The notes under the pieces: generated by a model | Seen by the model: the letters and a program-made list of their open reading frames with translations, nothing else | Database searches by the model: none | What the model was told of the DNA's origin: nothing | Made by a program: the position numbers and the translations under genes | Assembly (NCBI RefSeq): GCF_037975245.1 | Contig: NC_092579.1 | Span: forward strand, 30,279,666 to 30,343,665 | Direction of reading: 5' to 3' | Origin: Apostichopus japonicus | Lineage: Eukaryota > Echinodermata > Holothuroidea > Aspidochirotida > Stichopodidae | Length of the DNA stretch: 64,000 nucleotides | Shown here: positions 49,160 through 59,579 of the stretch, in pieces | How positions within the stretch are numbered: the first letter of the stretch is position 1 | Layout of the letters: the number at the start of each line of letters is the position of its first letter

Positions 49160-52100
49160 CAAACAAAATTAATCAATGTCATACTTGGTAGGTAGATGCC
49201 CCATGATGTGTAGATGGGCCCTGTTGACAGCAGTAATTGAGGTGTTGACAAGATTAATTTTGGAATTATGGTTACAGTATTTTGAGTTTATTATGGAGAA
49301 ATTGACTAGGTTAGATTTTGAGGGATTTATGTTTATTCTCCACATCAAGCACCAGTTTTCAAGATGTGTAATTGCTTTTTTAATCTTTAATTCCGTCATA
49401 TGAATAGTTTTACTGGTGCTCCAAATGGCTATGTTGTCAGTGTACTGACTATAGCTGCATTTAGATAGAGGGGGGATGCTCAAATCATTAACAAATAGGG
49501 TGCTGAGGAGGAGGCTGAGAACAGCGCCCTGTGGAGTTCCTGCACGAAGTGGAATGGGTTTTGATTGTTGGTTTTTGTAGCATATTTTTGCATTGCGCTC
49601 ACTAAGGAAAGAGGAAAGAAGTCTGGTGTAATTGGAGGGGAGATTAAAGTTAAGCAGTTCAATTCTTATGCCGTTGTGCCAAGTTTTGTCGAAAGCTTTT
49701 TCGGCATCAAGGAAGAGGGCAGTGGTATAATGGTTTTTTATGAAGCCGAAGCTAATTTCTTCGGAAAGACAAAAAGTTTGGTTTATTGTGGATTTGTGTG
49801 TTCAGAACCTGATTGAGACGGGGAAATGTGATTATTTTGTTCCAGGTGAGTTCTGGTGTGGTTACCTATTATTCATTCAAATATCTTGCCTAAGGCTGGG
49901 AGGAGACTGACTGGACGATAGTTTTGGATTTTGGTGCGGTCTTTACTTGGCTTTTGTATTAGAATCATTTTGGCGTATTTCCACAGGGTTGGGATATAGC
50001 CCAGTCTAAGTAGTTTGTTAAATAGAGGGATAATATGAGAGTTGCATGAATATTGGTGGGGATTTTTTGAGCATTAGGTAATTTATATTGTCAGGGGAGT
50101 AGGTATTTTTGCATTTTTTGTGGCACAATACCAATCGTTTATGTCTATTTTTTCTAGTAGGGGGATGTTTTCGTTGAGATATCCTAAGGGGTTGGGGATA
50201 CAGCTGGTTGCATTTCTGATAATTGTTTGGTCTATTTCTTGTTTGAAATCTGTTATCGTATGGGTGGCCATCGAAGATATTGAATATATTTTTATATGTA
50301 TGATTCAATTAGCTTTATTTGGTCTTGAGTATTTGTAATCAGGTTACCTGCGTCATCTCTAAGGCCTTGGTCTGAATTACCTGTGTTTGGGGTTGTAATG
50401 CAGTGTATGATATATTTTATATTTTTTCAAAAGTGTTTCAGGTTTTTGTCATTAATGATTGAATCGCATTTGTTTTGGGCTCGGTCCTGGTCGTCTGCCG
50501 ATATTTGTCTTTTTAGTTGTTTTTTAGGTTGGTTAATTTAGGTTTTTAGAGTTGGATCTCGGGAGTCATGTAGGTTCTACGTAGGCGACGTCTGAGTTTA
50601 ATTAGTGTAAGAATATTCCTATTTAGTTTTTTGATTTCTGTTTTGCTTTGTTTTTAAGGGAAATGTTTTTTGAACATTTTTTTTTAAGATAATGTTGGGC
50701 AATGCTGTCACAGTATTTGTTGATGTAATTTAGCTTGTTGCTTTGGTTGTTGTGTTATTTGTTACGAGTTTCTCTTTAAATGCTGTCCAGTCTGTTTTAT
50801 TGTAATTATACGTTAATTTGTTATTTTGGATGCGACTGAGGGTTAATGTCTAACTCAAAAAGGAGTGGAAAATGGTCACTGATTAGGTCATCTTCTAGGA
50901 TTTGAATCGAATGAGTTTTAGTTGCAAGGTGGTTTGAGGTTATGGCGTAGTCAAGTAGTTCAGTATTATTGTTTATTGGGTTTTCCTTGTTTTGGTATTT
51001 TGGTTTATTATTGTTAAGTTGTGTTTATCACATATTTCTAAGAGAGATATGCCTTTACAGACATTTTGGTGCTACCAAATATGATGTAGTCGACATTTAG
51101 ATCTCCTAGTAGTATTGTATTTTTATTATATCGGTGGATATGGTCTCATTTAGGGGACTATAATAGCTAATAATGTGGAGAGGTTTATAGTCTCTTTCGA
51201 GTACAATTTCAATTGTTTGATTGTTTGTTTGGGTTGGGTTTGAGAGGAGAGTGGCTTTGTTTTTTACAGCAATAAGCTCCTCCTCTAGAGCGAGAAATAT
51301 GGTATCTGAAAGTTTGATAACCAGGGATGCTATGGTGGGAATTTGTATTTAGTTTAACGAAATGATATCCTGGGAGTGGTTGGTGAATATACTAAGAAGG
51401 AGGCTTAATTTTGAAAGGGTACTGTTGATGTTTAGGTGGAGAAACTTGATCGAAGGAGGGAGTGTGCTTGTCATGTAGGTGATTGAGGAGGGCTAAATAT
51501 TGAAGGTTTGTGGAGACGTTCCATAATTACAGTTTCTGGGATATTTAAGTTTAGGTGTTTTAGTACTAACACGGTGGCGTAACTGGCAAAATTGTTGGAT
51601 TTAATATTAATGTTGGCTTTATGGAAGGTGTACTGTACTAATTCAATTACAAAGGTTGCGATATTAAGTTTTTCTTCAGTGGCGATTTTATTTATTATTT
51701 CAGTTTTTGGGGCAGATTTGGTTACATTCACATAGGCTCTCTGTTCTTGTTGTTTGTTAAAAGCTTCAGTTTTGGCTTTTTTAAATTTTGGGCAGCCTTT
51801 TTAAAGGGCGGCATGAGTCCCTGAGCAATTGGCACATTTTGTGTTTTCTTTCTGTTCGGGACAGTCTTTAACTCTGTGGTTTTCGCCACATCTGAGGCAT
51901 CTGGTTTGATTTTTGCAAGTATGGTGGGTGTGTCCAAAAAGTTGACATTTGAAGCAATGAGTGATTTGGTGGGGGGGGGTTCGTGGTATTCTTCTGTTTT
52001 GTGTGTAGAGTATCCTAAGTAGAGACCTTGTTTGATTAGGGATTGTTGAGGTTCTTGTTCTTCAAACGTTATTTTTACATTCCAAGTTGGATTGTTTGGG

Positions 52101-52560
52101 GCGGAACTAATGAGTCTTTTAGTTGTATTGGGGTGTATTCTCGGTCTTTGAGTTCTTGTTCAAAATCTTTGATTTGTATTTCCGGGTTTATGCCACAGGC
52201 AACTACAGAGAAGTTTCTTTGTCTTACCTTTTTGGGGATTCTTGTTTTGGGGTTGCCTAGTTTAGTCTTTTGAGTCCATGGTTTCAGGAGGATATTTGCA
52301 GATTTAGGGTCATGGGGTGATTAGGATGTCGTTACTACGAAGAAGGTTTATATTTGAGATCATGGCATTTGGTTTGTCTTCATTGATTTGTTTAGCAAGG
52401 GTTATTGGGTCTTTTGATAGTTCTGGTAAGACTCCTGATACTATGATTTTGAGCAGACTTTTTGGTGGTTGGTTTGGAGTTAGGAGTTTGGGTTTAGGTT
52501 TTCGATTTGGGGGGCGGTTATAGGTGGGTTTGGGGTTGCCATATTGGCAAAACAGCCCCT
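49160..52560 (-). mobile_element. Jockey-like LINE: gag-like ORF1, endonuclease and RT relics
   Basis: Read on the minus strand from about 52537, ORF1 starts MATPNPPITAPQIE. It contains WNVKITFEEQEPQQSLIKQG and then three zinc knuckles of the CX2C...H...C type (CFKCQLFGHTHHTC, CLRCGENHRVKDC, CANCSGTHA) at about 51800-51965. ORF2 follows with endonuclease remnants (YQTFRYHISRSRGG near 51300, LLLGDLNVDYIIFG near 51090, ISDHFPLLFELD near 50860). RT motifs follow: LDAEKAFDKTWHNGI near 49690, RAGTPQGAVLS near 49530 and YTDNIAIW near 49440, where the catalytic aspartate pair is altered. There are many frameshifts and stops, so it is dead. Gene order and zinc knuckles fit the Jockey clade. The 3' end is missing here and may lie at 46945-47957. 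Confidence 0.9.
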
Positions 52561-52795
52561 TCCTACGGGTTTTAAATGGCTTCTATACAATGAAATTGAT
52601 CATAGACTTCACTTACCAGAGAAAAAAAATGAGTTTCCAGCCTAAGACGGGGGACCAAAAGAATAGGAACTCCTTTTGAAGAGACACACCATGAATCGAA
52701 ATTGGCTTTGGTAGCGTTGTGCTGGTAAAAAAAGGACCATACGTTTGTAAATGGCAGGTAAGTAATAGAGTGAAGGATGATGGGGTGGCGCTATG

Positions 52796-52834
52796 TCAAG
52801 GAGCTAACTGTTGACCAACATAGTCCACAGAACC
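52796..52834 (-). pseudogene. Truncated duplicate of an ABCC NBD1 exon
   Basis: After the acceptor CTTTCCTTAG the frame reads GSVDYVGQQLAP and stops. This corresponds to the GSVAYVPQQ segment of the first nucleotide-binding domain of ABCC transporters. The 50 bases upstream (aaggagaggaatgcaaaag, attagccagtttt) match those upstream of the longer copy at 54366-54532 (aaggagaggaatacataac, attagtcagtttt), so the two share an ancestor. Confidence 0.6.
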
Positions 52835-53089
52835 CTAAGGAAAGGAGAGGAATGCAAAAGAAATTAGCCAGTTTTCTTAGTAAGTCTTGTACATTTAGCA
52901 CAAAACATTAAACACTAATTAGCAACTAATTCCAACAAAGTTTAGGCTGTGATTGAAACTGGTGGAAACATAATTAAATATATATTACATTTTTATGAAC
53001 CTTTCTTTCTTATGACTAACCTTGACTGTATATTGCAGCTTTCCAGCTTAGCTTGTGTTTTTCCATCAAATCAGCTCATCTTTGAGTTT

Positions 53090-54306
53090 TCTGATCTTGA
53101 CAACAATCAACTGTCTTTTTAATTTACCACAACCCAGACCACACTAATTGGCAACTCTTTCCAACAATCTAAGGCAACGATCATCAATTTAAGACAACCA
53201 AATTACTAATTTCAAAATGATTCCAACAAACTAAGGCACCGGGTCTCATTAATTTAGCACAAAACAGACCACATTAGTTAGCAACTCATATCAATAAACT
53301 AAGGCAAAACTTATTTAATAGAAACACACCACACTAATTACCAACTCATTCCAACAAATTATCACAGCACTCCTCTTCAATTAAGCAAAAACAGACCACA
53401 CTAATTAGCTACTCATTCCACCAAACTAAGGCACAATGTCTCTTTAATTTACCACGAAATAGACCACACCAAATACTGACTGGTTCCAACAGGTTAAGGC
53501 ACTGTGTCTCGTCCATTTAGCACAAAAACAGATCACACCAAATACCGACTGGTTCCAACAGTCTAAGGCACCGTGTTTCATACATTTAGCACAAAAACAG
53601 ATCACACCAAATACCGACTGGTTCCAACAGTCTAAGGCACCGTGTTTCATACATTTAGCACAAAAACAGATCACACCAAATACCGACTGGTTCCAACAGT
53701 CTAAGGCACCGTGTTTCATACATTTAGCACAAAAACAGATCACACCAAATACCAACTGGTTCCAACAGGTTAAGGCACTGTGTCTCGTACACTTAGCAAA
53801 AAAACAGACCACACCAAATACCAACTGGTTCCAACAGTCTAAGGCACAGTGTCTCGTACATTTAGCACAAAAACAGACCACACCAAATACCGACTGGTTT
53901 CAACAGACTTAGGCACCATATCTCGTACATTTAGCACAACAACAGACCACACCAAATACTGACTGGTTCCAACAGGCTAAGGCACCGTGTTCCGTACATT
54001 TAGCACAAAAACAGACCACACCAAATACCGACTGGTTCCAACAGGCTAAGGCACCGTGCCTCGTACATTTAGCACAAAAACAGACCACACCAAATATCGA
54101 CTGGTTCCAACAGGCTAAGCACTGTGTCTTGTACATTTAGCAAAAAAACAGACCACATTTTAAACCGACTGGTTCCAACAGTCTAAGGCACTGTGTCTCG
54201 TACCTTTAGCATAAAAACAGACCACAACAAATACCTACTGGTTCCAACAGGCTAAGGCACCGTGTCTCGTACATTTAGCACTGATCTTGACAACAATCAA
54301 CTGTTG
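53090..54306. repeat. 69-bp minisatellite, about 12 clear copies, bounded by a direct repeat
   Basis: Units such as ataccgactggttccaacag, then ctaaggcac, tcgtacatttagcac and acagaccacaccaaa recur every 69 bp between about 53450 and 54290, with degenerate units from 53150. The frame-preserving length makes repetitive 145-aa and 75-aa minus-strand frames that are artefacts. The array is bounded by ctgatcttgacaacaatcaa followed by ctgt, at about 53093 and 54285. It sits between the two ABCC exon copies. Confidence 0.92.
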
Positions 54307-54365
54307 AGAGGACAAGACTGATGTTCATGATACTGGCTCACACTGATGTTTCCCTTGAATCTTAC

Positions 54366-54532
54366 TTTCTCTCCAATTTCTGTTAAATCTCCTCCAGATA
54401 ACACTTCCAGATCTCTCTGTAGAGGACAGGCTTGAAGGATCTTCTCGTATTTGGTAGAGTTGAGAATAGAATGTTTCCTCTCACGGTATCATTTTGGATC
54501 CAAGCTTCTTGAGCAATATAGGCCACAGATCT
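54366..54532 (-). pseudogene. Decayed ABCC transporter NBD1 exon
   Basis: A 167-bp exon lies between the acceptor CCTTTCATCAG and the donor GAGAAA|GTAAGA. It reads RSVAYIAQEAWIQNDTVRGN, ILFS, then after a one-base shift TKYEKILQACPLQRDLEVLS and GGDLTEIGEK. This is the segment between the Walker A region and the LSGGQ signature of NBD1 in ABCC proteins, including the Q-loop glutamine (AQEAW), and the exon limits match the family's. The frameshift prevents a functional product unless it is an assembly error. It is on the same strand as, and downstream of, the ABCC 3' end at 61568, so it belongs to a different, probably tandem, copy. No flanking exons (Walker A, signature) were recognised. Confidence 0.8.
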
Positions 54533-54589
54533 CTGATGAAAGGAGAGGAATACATAACAAATTAGTCAGTTTTTTTCAAAGTAACAGCA

Positions 54590-55185
54590 AAAGTAAAAAA
54601 GTCAAACCTTGTGAACAACCAAACTGTCAGCCACGAGACAAAAGATGTGTACTCTTCTAGACAGGCATTTTGTGAAAGAAATGAAAGTTATTGGCCACTG
54701 GTTTGAACATCTCCCAGAAAAGACCTCACAATACCAACTCATTCCATCAAACTAAGGCACAATGTCTTATTAATTTACCACAACCCAGACCACACAACTT
54801 AGCAACTCTTTCAAACAAACTAAGGCACAATCATCAATCTAAGACATCCAAATTACTAATTACAAAATGATTCCAACAAACTATGGCACCAGGTTTTATT
54901 AATTTAGCACAACACAGACATCACTGAATACCAACTGATGCCACCAAACTAACTTATCATAGCTCTTCAATTTAGCACAAACATACCACACTTACTAACT
55001 ACTCATTCCACCAAACTAGGGCACAATGTCTCTTTAATTTACAAAACAGACTACGTTAATTAATGAGAAACTCATACCAACTCAGCAAAAGTAACAAATT
55101 CAAGTTCACCTTGTGAACCACCATAATTAAGGCAAATGATCTATACTCTTCTGGACAGACATTCAGTGAAAGAAATGGAATTATA
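54590..55185. repeat. Degenerate second minisatellite array and duplicated flank
   Basis: About 54720-55060 holds degenerate copies of the 69-bp unit (ccaactcattccatcaaact, aaggcacaatgtct). They are bounded by a duplicated segment: 54600-54690 (ttgtgaacaacc, tactcttctagacaggcatt) and 55105-55180 (ttgtgaaccacc, tactcttctggacagacatt). Confidence 0.75.
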
Positions 55186-55189
55186 TGTT

Positions 55190-56930
55190 CAGGTCAAGAC
55201 TGCTGGTGACCGATTTGCACTGTATGCTCTGTAAAATTGGCTATAAAATGTCTCTGTTCCTACCCTGAAGATCATTTCAAGGAGAAGTTAACATTTCATA
55301 TCTTTCAGTCACCTTAAGATCTTTCAACCACTTCTTTTAAACCTGATCCAGCTTCATTAGTGACATCCAAGACTCACAAGTTTCCTTCCATTTTCTTCTT
55401 CTATATTTATCTTTCACCTGAGACAGTATTGTAAAAGATAAGAAGATGTCATATATTGGAAAGCAGATACTGTAGACATTCCAACTAGACTCATTTCTAC
55501 ACACTACCTCCCTTCCTCCCCTCCCTCCCCCTGACTACCTAAACAACCCTGACTGCTGCCTCATTGATATAACTATGTATAAACAAATGTTTATTATTGT
55601 GGTTTCATGGCAGAAATAAACGAAACGAATACGAGCTTAATTATTTGTGTTACTATAGTAAATTGTGCATACCCAAATGGAAGCATTACAGAATCTCCAA
55701 CATCTCAGACCTCCAGCAGGATGTTACAATCACAGTTCATGGAGTCTTCTTGTGAATCAGTGTGGCCCATGCAATGCTGTAAAGACAAATATGAAAGTTA
55801 TATGTATCCTTTGGTGTGAAATAACATTTTAGTAATTGTGTTACATAAGATCATCTTCCAGTTTGCGTATGCATACACCTTTCCTAAGAATGTTTACAAA
55901 CATGAATAAACTGTTCCTCGTTTTGTTACTAAGTGTCTGTTTATTTTTAATACTTGCAATATGACTCAGTAATGAACCTTACTAGATATTGCTATCAAAC
56001 CTTTGGAGTACTTTATAAAATGCCAAAACTTCCTTTGATGTACTGTACATTGTTCAATGGAATGGTCAAGCCAATAGTAAGGAATGAATGCTATACAATT
56101 TTGAGAACATTTCATCAGCTAAACAATATTGAGAGCATTTTCAAACTTGGCAAGCACATTCATCAAGAACTGGAAAATAGAAAAATTTCTGAAATAAGCA
56201 TAATTCTTGAAACGAGAAACTTAACAAGTGAAATAAGGACCGACATTTAAGCTACAACATGTACACTTAAGCAAAGATGAAAACTGGCTTTTCAGCCTTA
56301 CAAAAAGTACCAAAACATATTGTTATATTCACAGTAAACCCTCATGTGCTTCCATGACTTCTAACACCTGTGTAATAATATTCTATATCAACAAGGACAG
56401 AGATACTGTTTAGTGTACTTGTTTCTCAATACTTTTAACATGTTTTAACGTGTTTTAATGTGTTTACCATGAGCTTTGTTCCTCACAACTTTCAAATTAT
56501 AAACCAAGTTAAAGACAATTACTCAACAATGAGAGGTCGACTAAGCAAAGTTTGAACTCGGTTTTATAATAATCAAAGTTTCAGTGAAGCAGTTTTGCCT
56601 ACCATAAAATGATGCCTTAGGCATCAAAAGATCTGATAAAGATCTTTAACTTAAGCCAAGAGTTGGACCAATACTGTTAAGCCTAGTTTCAAGTCAAAAT
56701 TATGCTAGTTGATCAAATTAATACATGTACTGTATATCAATCTAGTTGCCTACGCTAGGTAACATCAGCTTGCATGGAGAGTTTTCTCCATATTTGAACC
56801 ATCATCAACATCACTTAGACCGCAGAGCTCTGCCTACTTGCTTGAGATTTTCATATTAAAAAGTACCGTTGCTTGTATAAGTAGCCCAGGAGAGTTCGTC
56901 CTCATCTCTATCTAGCCTCCGCTTTGGTAG
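55190..56930. other. Intergenic stretch, no gene recognised
   Basis: AT-rich. The 98-aa plus-strand frame at 55954-56250 has no recognisable domain and no supporting splice or start context. Confidence 0.45.
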
Positions 56931-56984
56931 GCTAGCCTAGGTTTTCCAACTTTCATTTGGTGGTAGGCCTAGCCTGGGGCCATT

Positions 56985-57107
56985 TGTTTCCTCCCCTAAC
57001 AATGTTATATTCCTCCCACTAATAAAATTCAATAGCTTACCCCCCTACGTCATAGGGGAGGTCAAGTACGTTTTCATGTGAAACTAACATTTTCAGGGGA
57101 GGAAACT
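56985..57107. repeat. Short inverted-repeat element
   Basis: Arms gtttcctcccct (56985-56996) and aggggaggaaac (57095-57106) are inverted copies about 100 bp apart. A shorter relative at 57645-57710 has the same arms, and both right arms are followed by taagg/taaag plus ttttt. Confidence 0.6.
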
Positions 57108-57109
57108 TA

Positions 57110-59190
57110 AGGTTTTTCATGGGAGGCATATTGGCTAGGCTATGTGGAAAGAATAGATGTTGGCTCTGATGGCATATTTTCTTTTTCGAGTAATTAGAGT
57201 AAGCTAAAGAAAATTGTGATTGTATGAAGGAAAATAGGAAATGTGACCAAGTACCTTACCTGTGTAACTGTTTAGTGATTGGAAGATAAAAATGTTGTGA
57301 ATTGGCCAGATTGTTTGCATAGGATTGTATGCGCGAACATGGGGTAATTTAGTAATTTACATGCGTGGAATTCAAAGTGGTAATGGGTTGTTTGCGTGTA
57401 TGACATTCATTGTGGGAATGAAATATTATAGTAAATTTAGCCTATAAGTATACCCTCCTTGGTTCCTTCCAAAAAAACATTACATTTTAGCATTCACCAG
57501 TTTCTTCAATTACTACAAGTGTCTCTTCCAACATAGGCTAGCCACCTTGAAATATGATCCATTCTTTCACCACTCCCCTTAATGGCTTAATCACTGTACA
57601 GTTGCTTCACTACCTAAATTAATTTTTTTCACAGCCTTGCAGTTTTCTTTCCTCCCCTGAAAAAAATTGGTTTCCTCCCCTAAAATTTCAGGGAGGAAAC
57701 TAAAGTTTTTATTCTTGGAAGTTGGAGAGCAAACTGACGCTTTTCCTGTCCGGACCTAACTAGGCCTAGTAACAGGAGCCGACCTTGCCTATCTGACATG
57801 ATAGAAATAGAAAAAATAGCAAAGAGAGCTTTCATCCTTAGCTAATTTTTCTGGCTGCGAGTTAGTTTCTTGAGGATGTGTTACCGTTATTGTTAAGTGC
57901 TAGATGGCATAGGTTATGGATTGGTAGGCTACTCTGGTACAGTGGTAGGAAATTAAAGTCAATTAGGCTAGGCCTCATTTAGGCCTAGCCTAGGCCTAGT
58001 CTTACTCAGTAACTGTACTAGCCTTAACCAGAAAGTAATTATGCCCAACCAGCTAGGTCTAGTATTTTTAGTATTTTGTCGGCAGATATAAAGGGACTTA
58101 TTTTTCTTACATAAATAGTCTAGTGAATATTATATTAGGCCTAGGCCCATACTGTAGGATTCCAACTTACTATAGACGCCAGTACCTACGTGAGCTGGCC
58201 TACCGTTGGGCCTAAGCGAACCTATTATATGATAGGCTAGCCTAACGTATCGCGCTCGCTGACTCAAACAATGTGAAGTACTAACTTGCTCGACAAAACT
58301 AAGAACAACCTTCGAGCTGGTGAATATATCTGCCATTCACATTCTTTGGCAGTTACTCCCCATACAGAATAGGCTACAAATTACAATTACGTATGAATTG
58401 TTAGCCTACGGCTGCCAGGAAGCGAACTGCACTGCTCGTGCTCATGCAACCTATCGTGAGCTTTTACATACAGATCATAATTCGCGCTCGTTAGCTTAGA
58501 ACCTACTACACACAAATTATGTAAATGTCACTGAACGGCATCCGTAGGGACATCGTTTTTTTGCTCCACATTTGAGTTTCCATCATATCTTTAATCTGCT
58601 TTTCATACATTTCTTTTAATGTGATTGTTATATTGACCACATCTCATGACTTTTGAGTCGTTTTCTTGTATCCAGTGAGATATAAAAGGTTGAATTTTCC
58701 GTACGTTTTCACGGTAGGCCCTCTGTTCAAGGTCAATGCATGACTATAACATTAGGTCCACTAAGTGCGGATATTGGTCTCCATTTGCCACTATTGCAGT
58801 AAACCCGACCGAGCAGCGTATCTACGGTGTCTCTTAAAAGACATCATTACTAACAAAGTCGAAAAGTTTTTTTTAATCTCTTTGGTGACATTTTAAAAGT
58901 ATTTCTGATTACATTACGTACAGATTCGCCCTCCCTCCTTTTCTATGAGAAAAGTTCATATGGGGAAACATGACAATGACCGTGATAAAATCAATTTCAC
59001 GATTACTAGCGATCAAATCGCAAAATTTGTTTCGAAAAATGGTTGAAAAGTGACATGAATTCCACCTCATTCATTCATTTTGTTTGAGCATGTTGAACGC
59101 TTGCGATAAATTGTCATTACGAATCATTGCAGACGCTCAACCAAAACCGTTAAAACATACCGCACTCACCCCTTCTCTTCCTACACTGCG
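57110..59190. other. Intergenic stretch rich in TAGGCCTA words
   Basis: Between 57750 and 58230 the palindromic words CCTAGGC, TAGGCCTA and AGGCCTAG are strikingly frequent. The minus frame starting MADIFTSSKVVLSFVEQ at 58336 could be a first exon, but no donor or partner exon could be established. Otherwise nothing recognised. Confidence 0.4.
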
Positions 59191-59197
59191 TTCCCAG

Positions 59198-59568
59198 CAG
59201 TGGCGGAGCGTCCATACAGTCAGGGGGCGGATGCCCCCCCCCCCCCGACGGACTCAAATGGACTGCTGGCGCCCTTTTCAGCTATTTACCTCTTTTTACT
59301 TATTCGGGAGTATTGACATTCTTATTACACTCTCATCTACCTATTGACATTTGTCACATTTTGTTGGCGATGACACCTATTTATTCTTCGTTTTCCTGCA
59401 AATTATCAAGGCCCGGAAAGGGTAATTTCCGGCGATCTAGGGAGTAACTTTAGTTCCAAAAATTCTGTACCCTCCACGCCAACCTGTGGTGGTGCTCCGC
59501 TTAAAGTCGAAAGCGCCCATACAGACCATTCTCGCCCACTCTGATCAATACCCCTAACTCCGCCATTG
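59198..59568. mobile_element. Non-autonomous hAT-type element, 371 bp
   Basis: Ends CAGTGGCGGAGCGTCC and AACTCCGCCATTG are inverted matches. Flanks gttcccag (59190-59197) and gctcccaa (59569-59576) form an imperfect 8-bp duplication. The interior is homologous to the element at 40922-41286 along its full length, including a module copy at 59403-59505. Non-coding. Confidence 0.85.
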
Positions 59569-59579
59569 GCTCCCAATCA

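Noticed and set aside
53444-54136. 145-aa and 75-aa Cys/Trp repeat proteins on the minus strand
   Set aside because: Frames of the 69-bp minisatellite. The regular CxKC spacing comes from the repeat, not from zinc-finger selection.
55954-56250. 98-aa plus-strand ORF as a gene
   Set aside because: No family recognised and no flanking exons; may be chance.
58130-58336. First exon starting MADIFTSSKVV on the minus strand
   Set aside because: Attractive start, but no clear donor and no partner exon found downstream.
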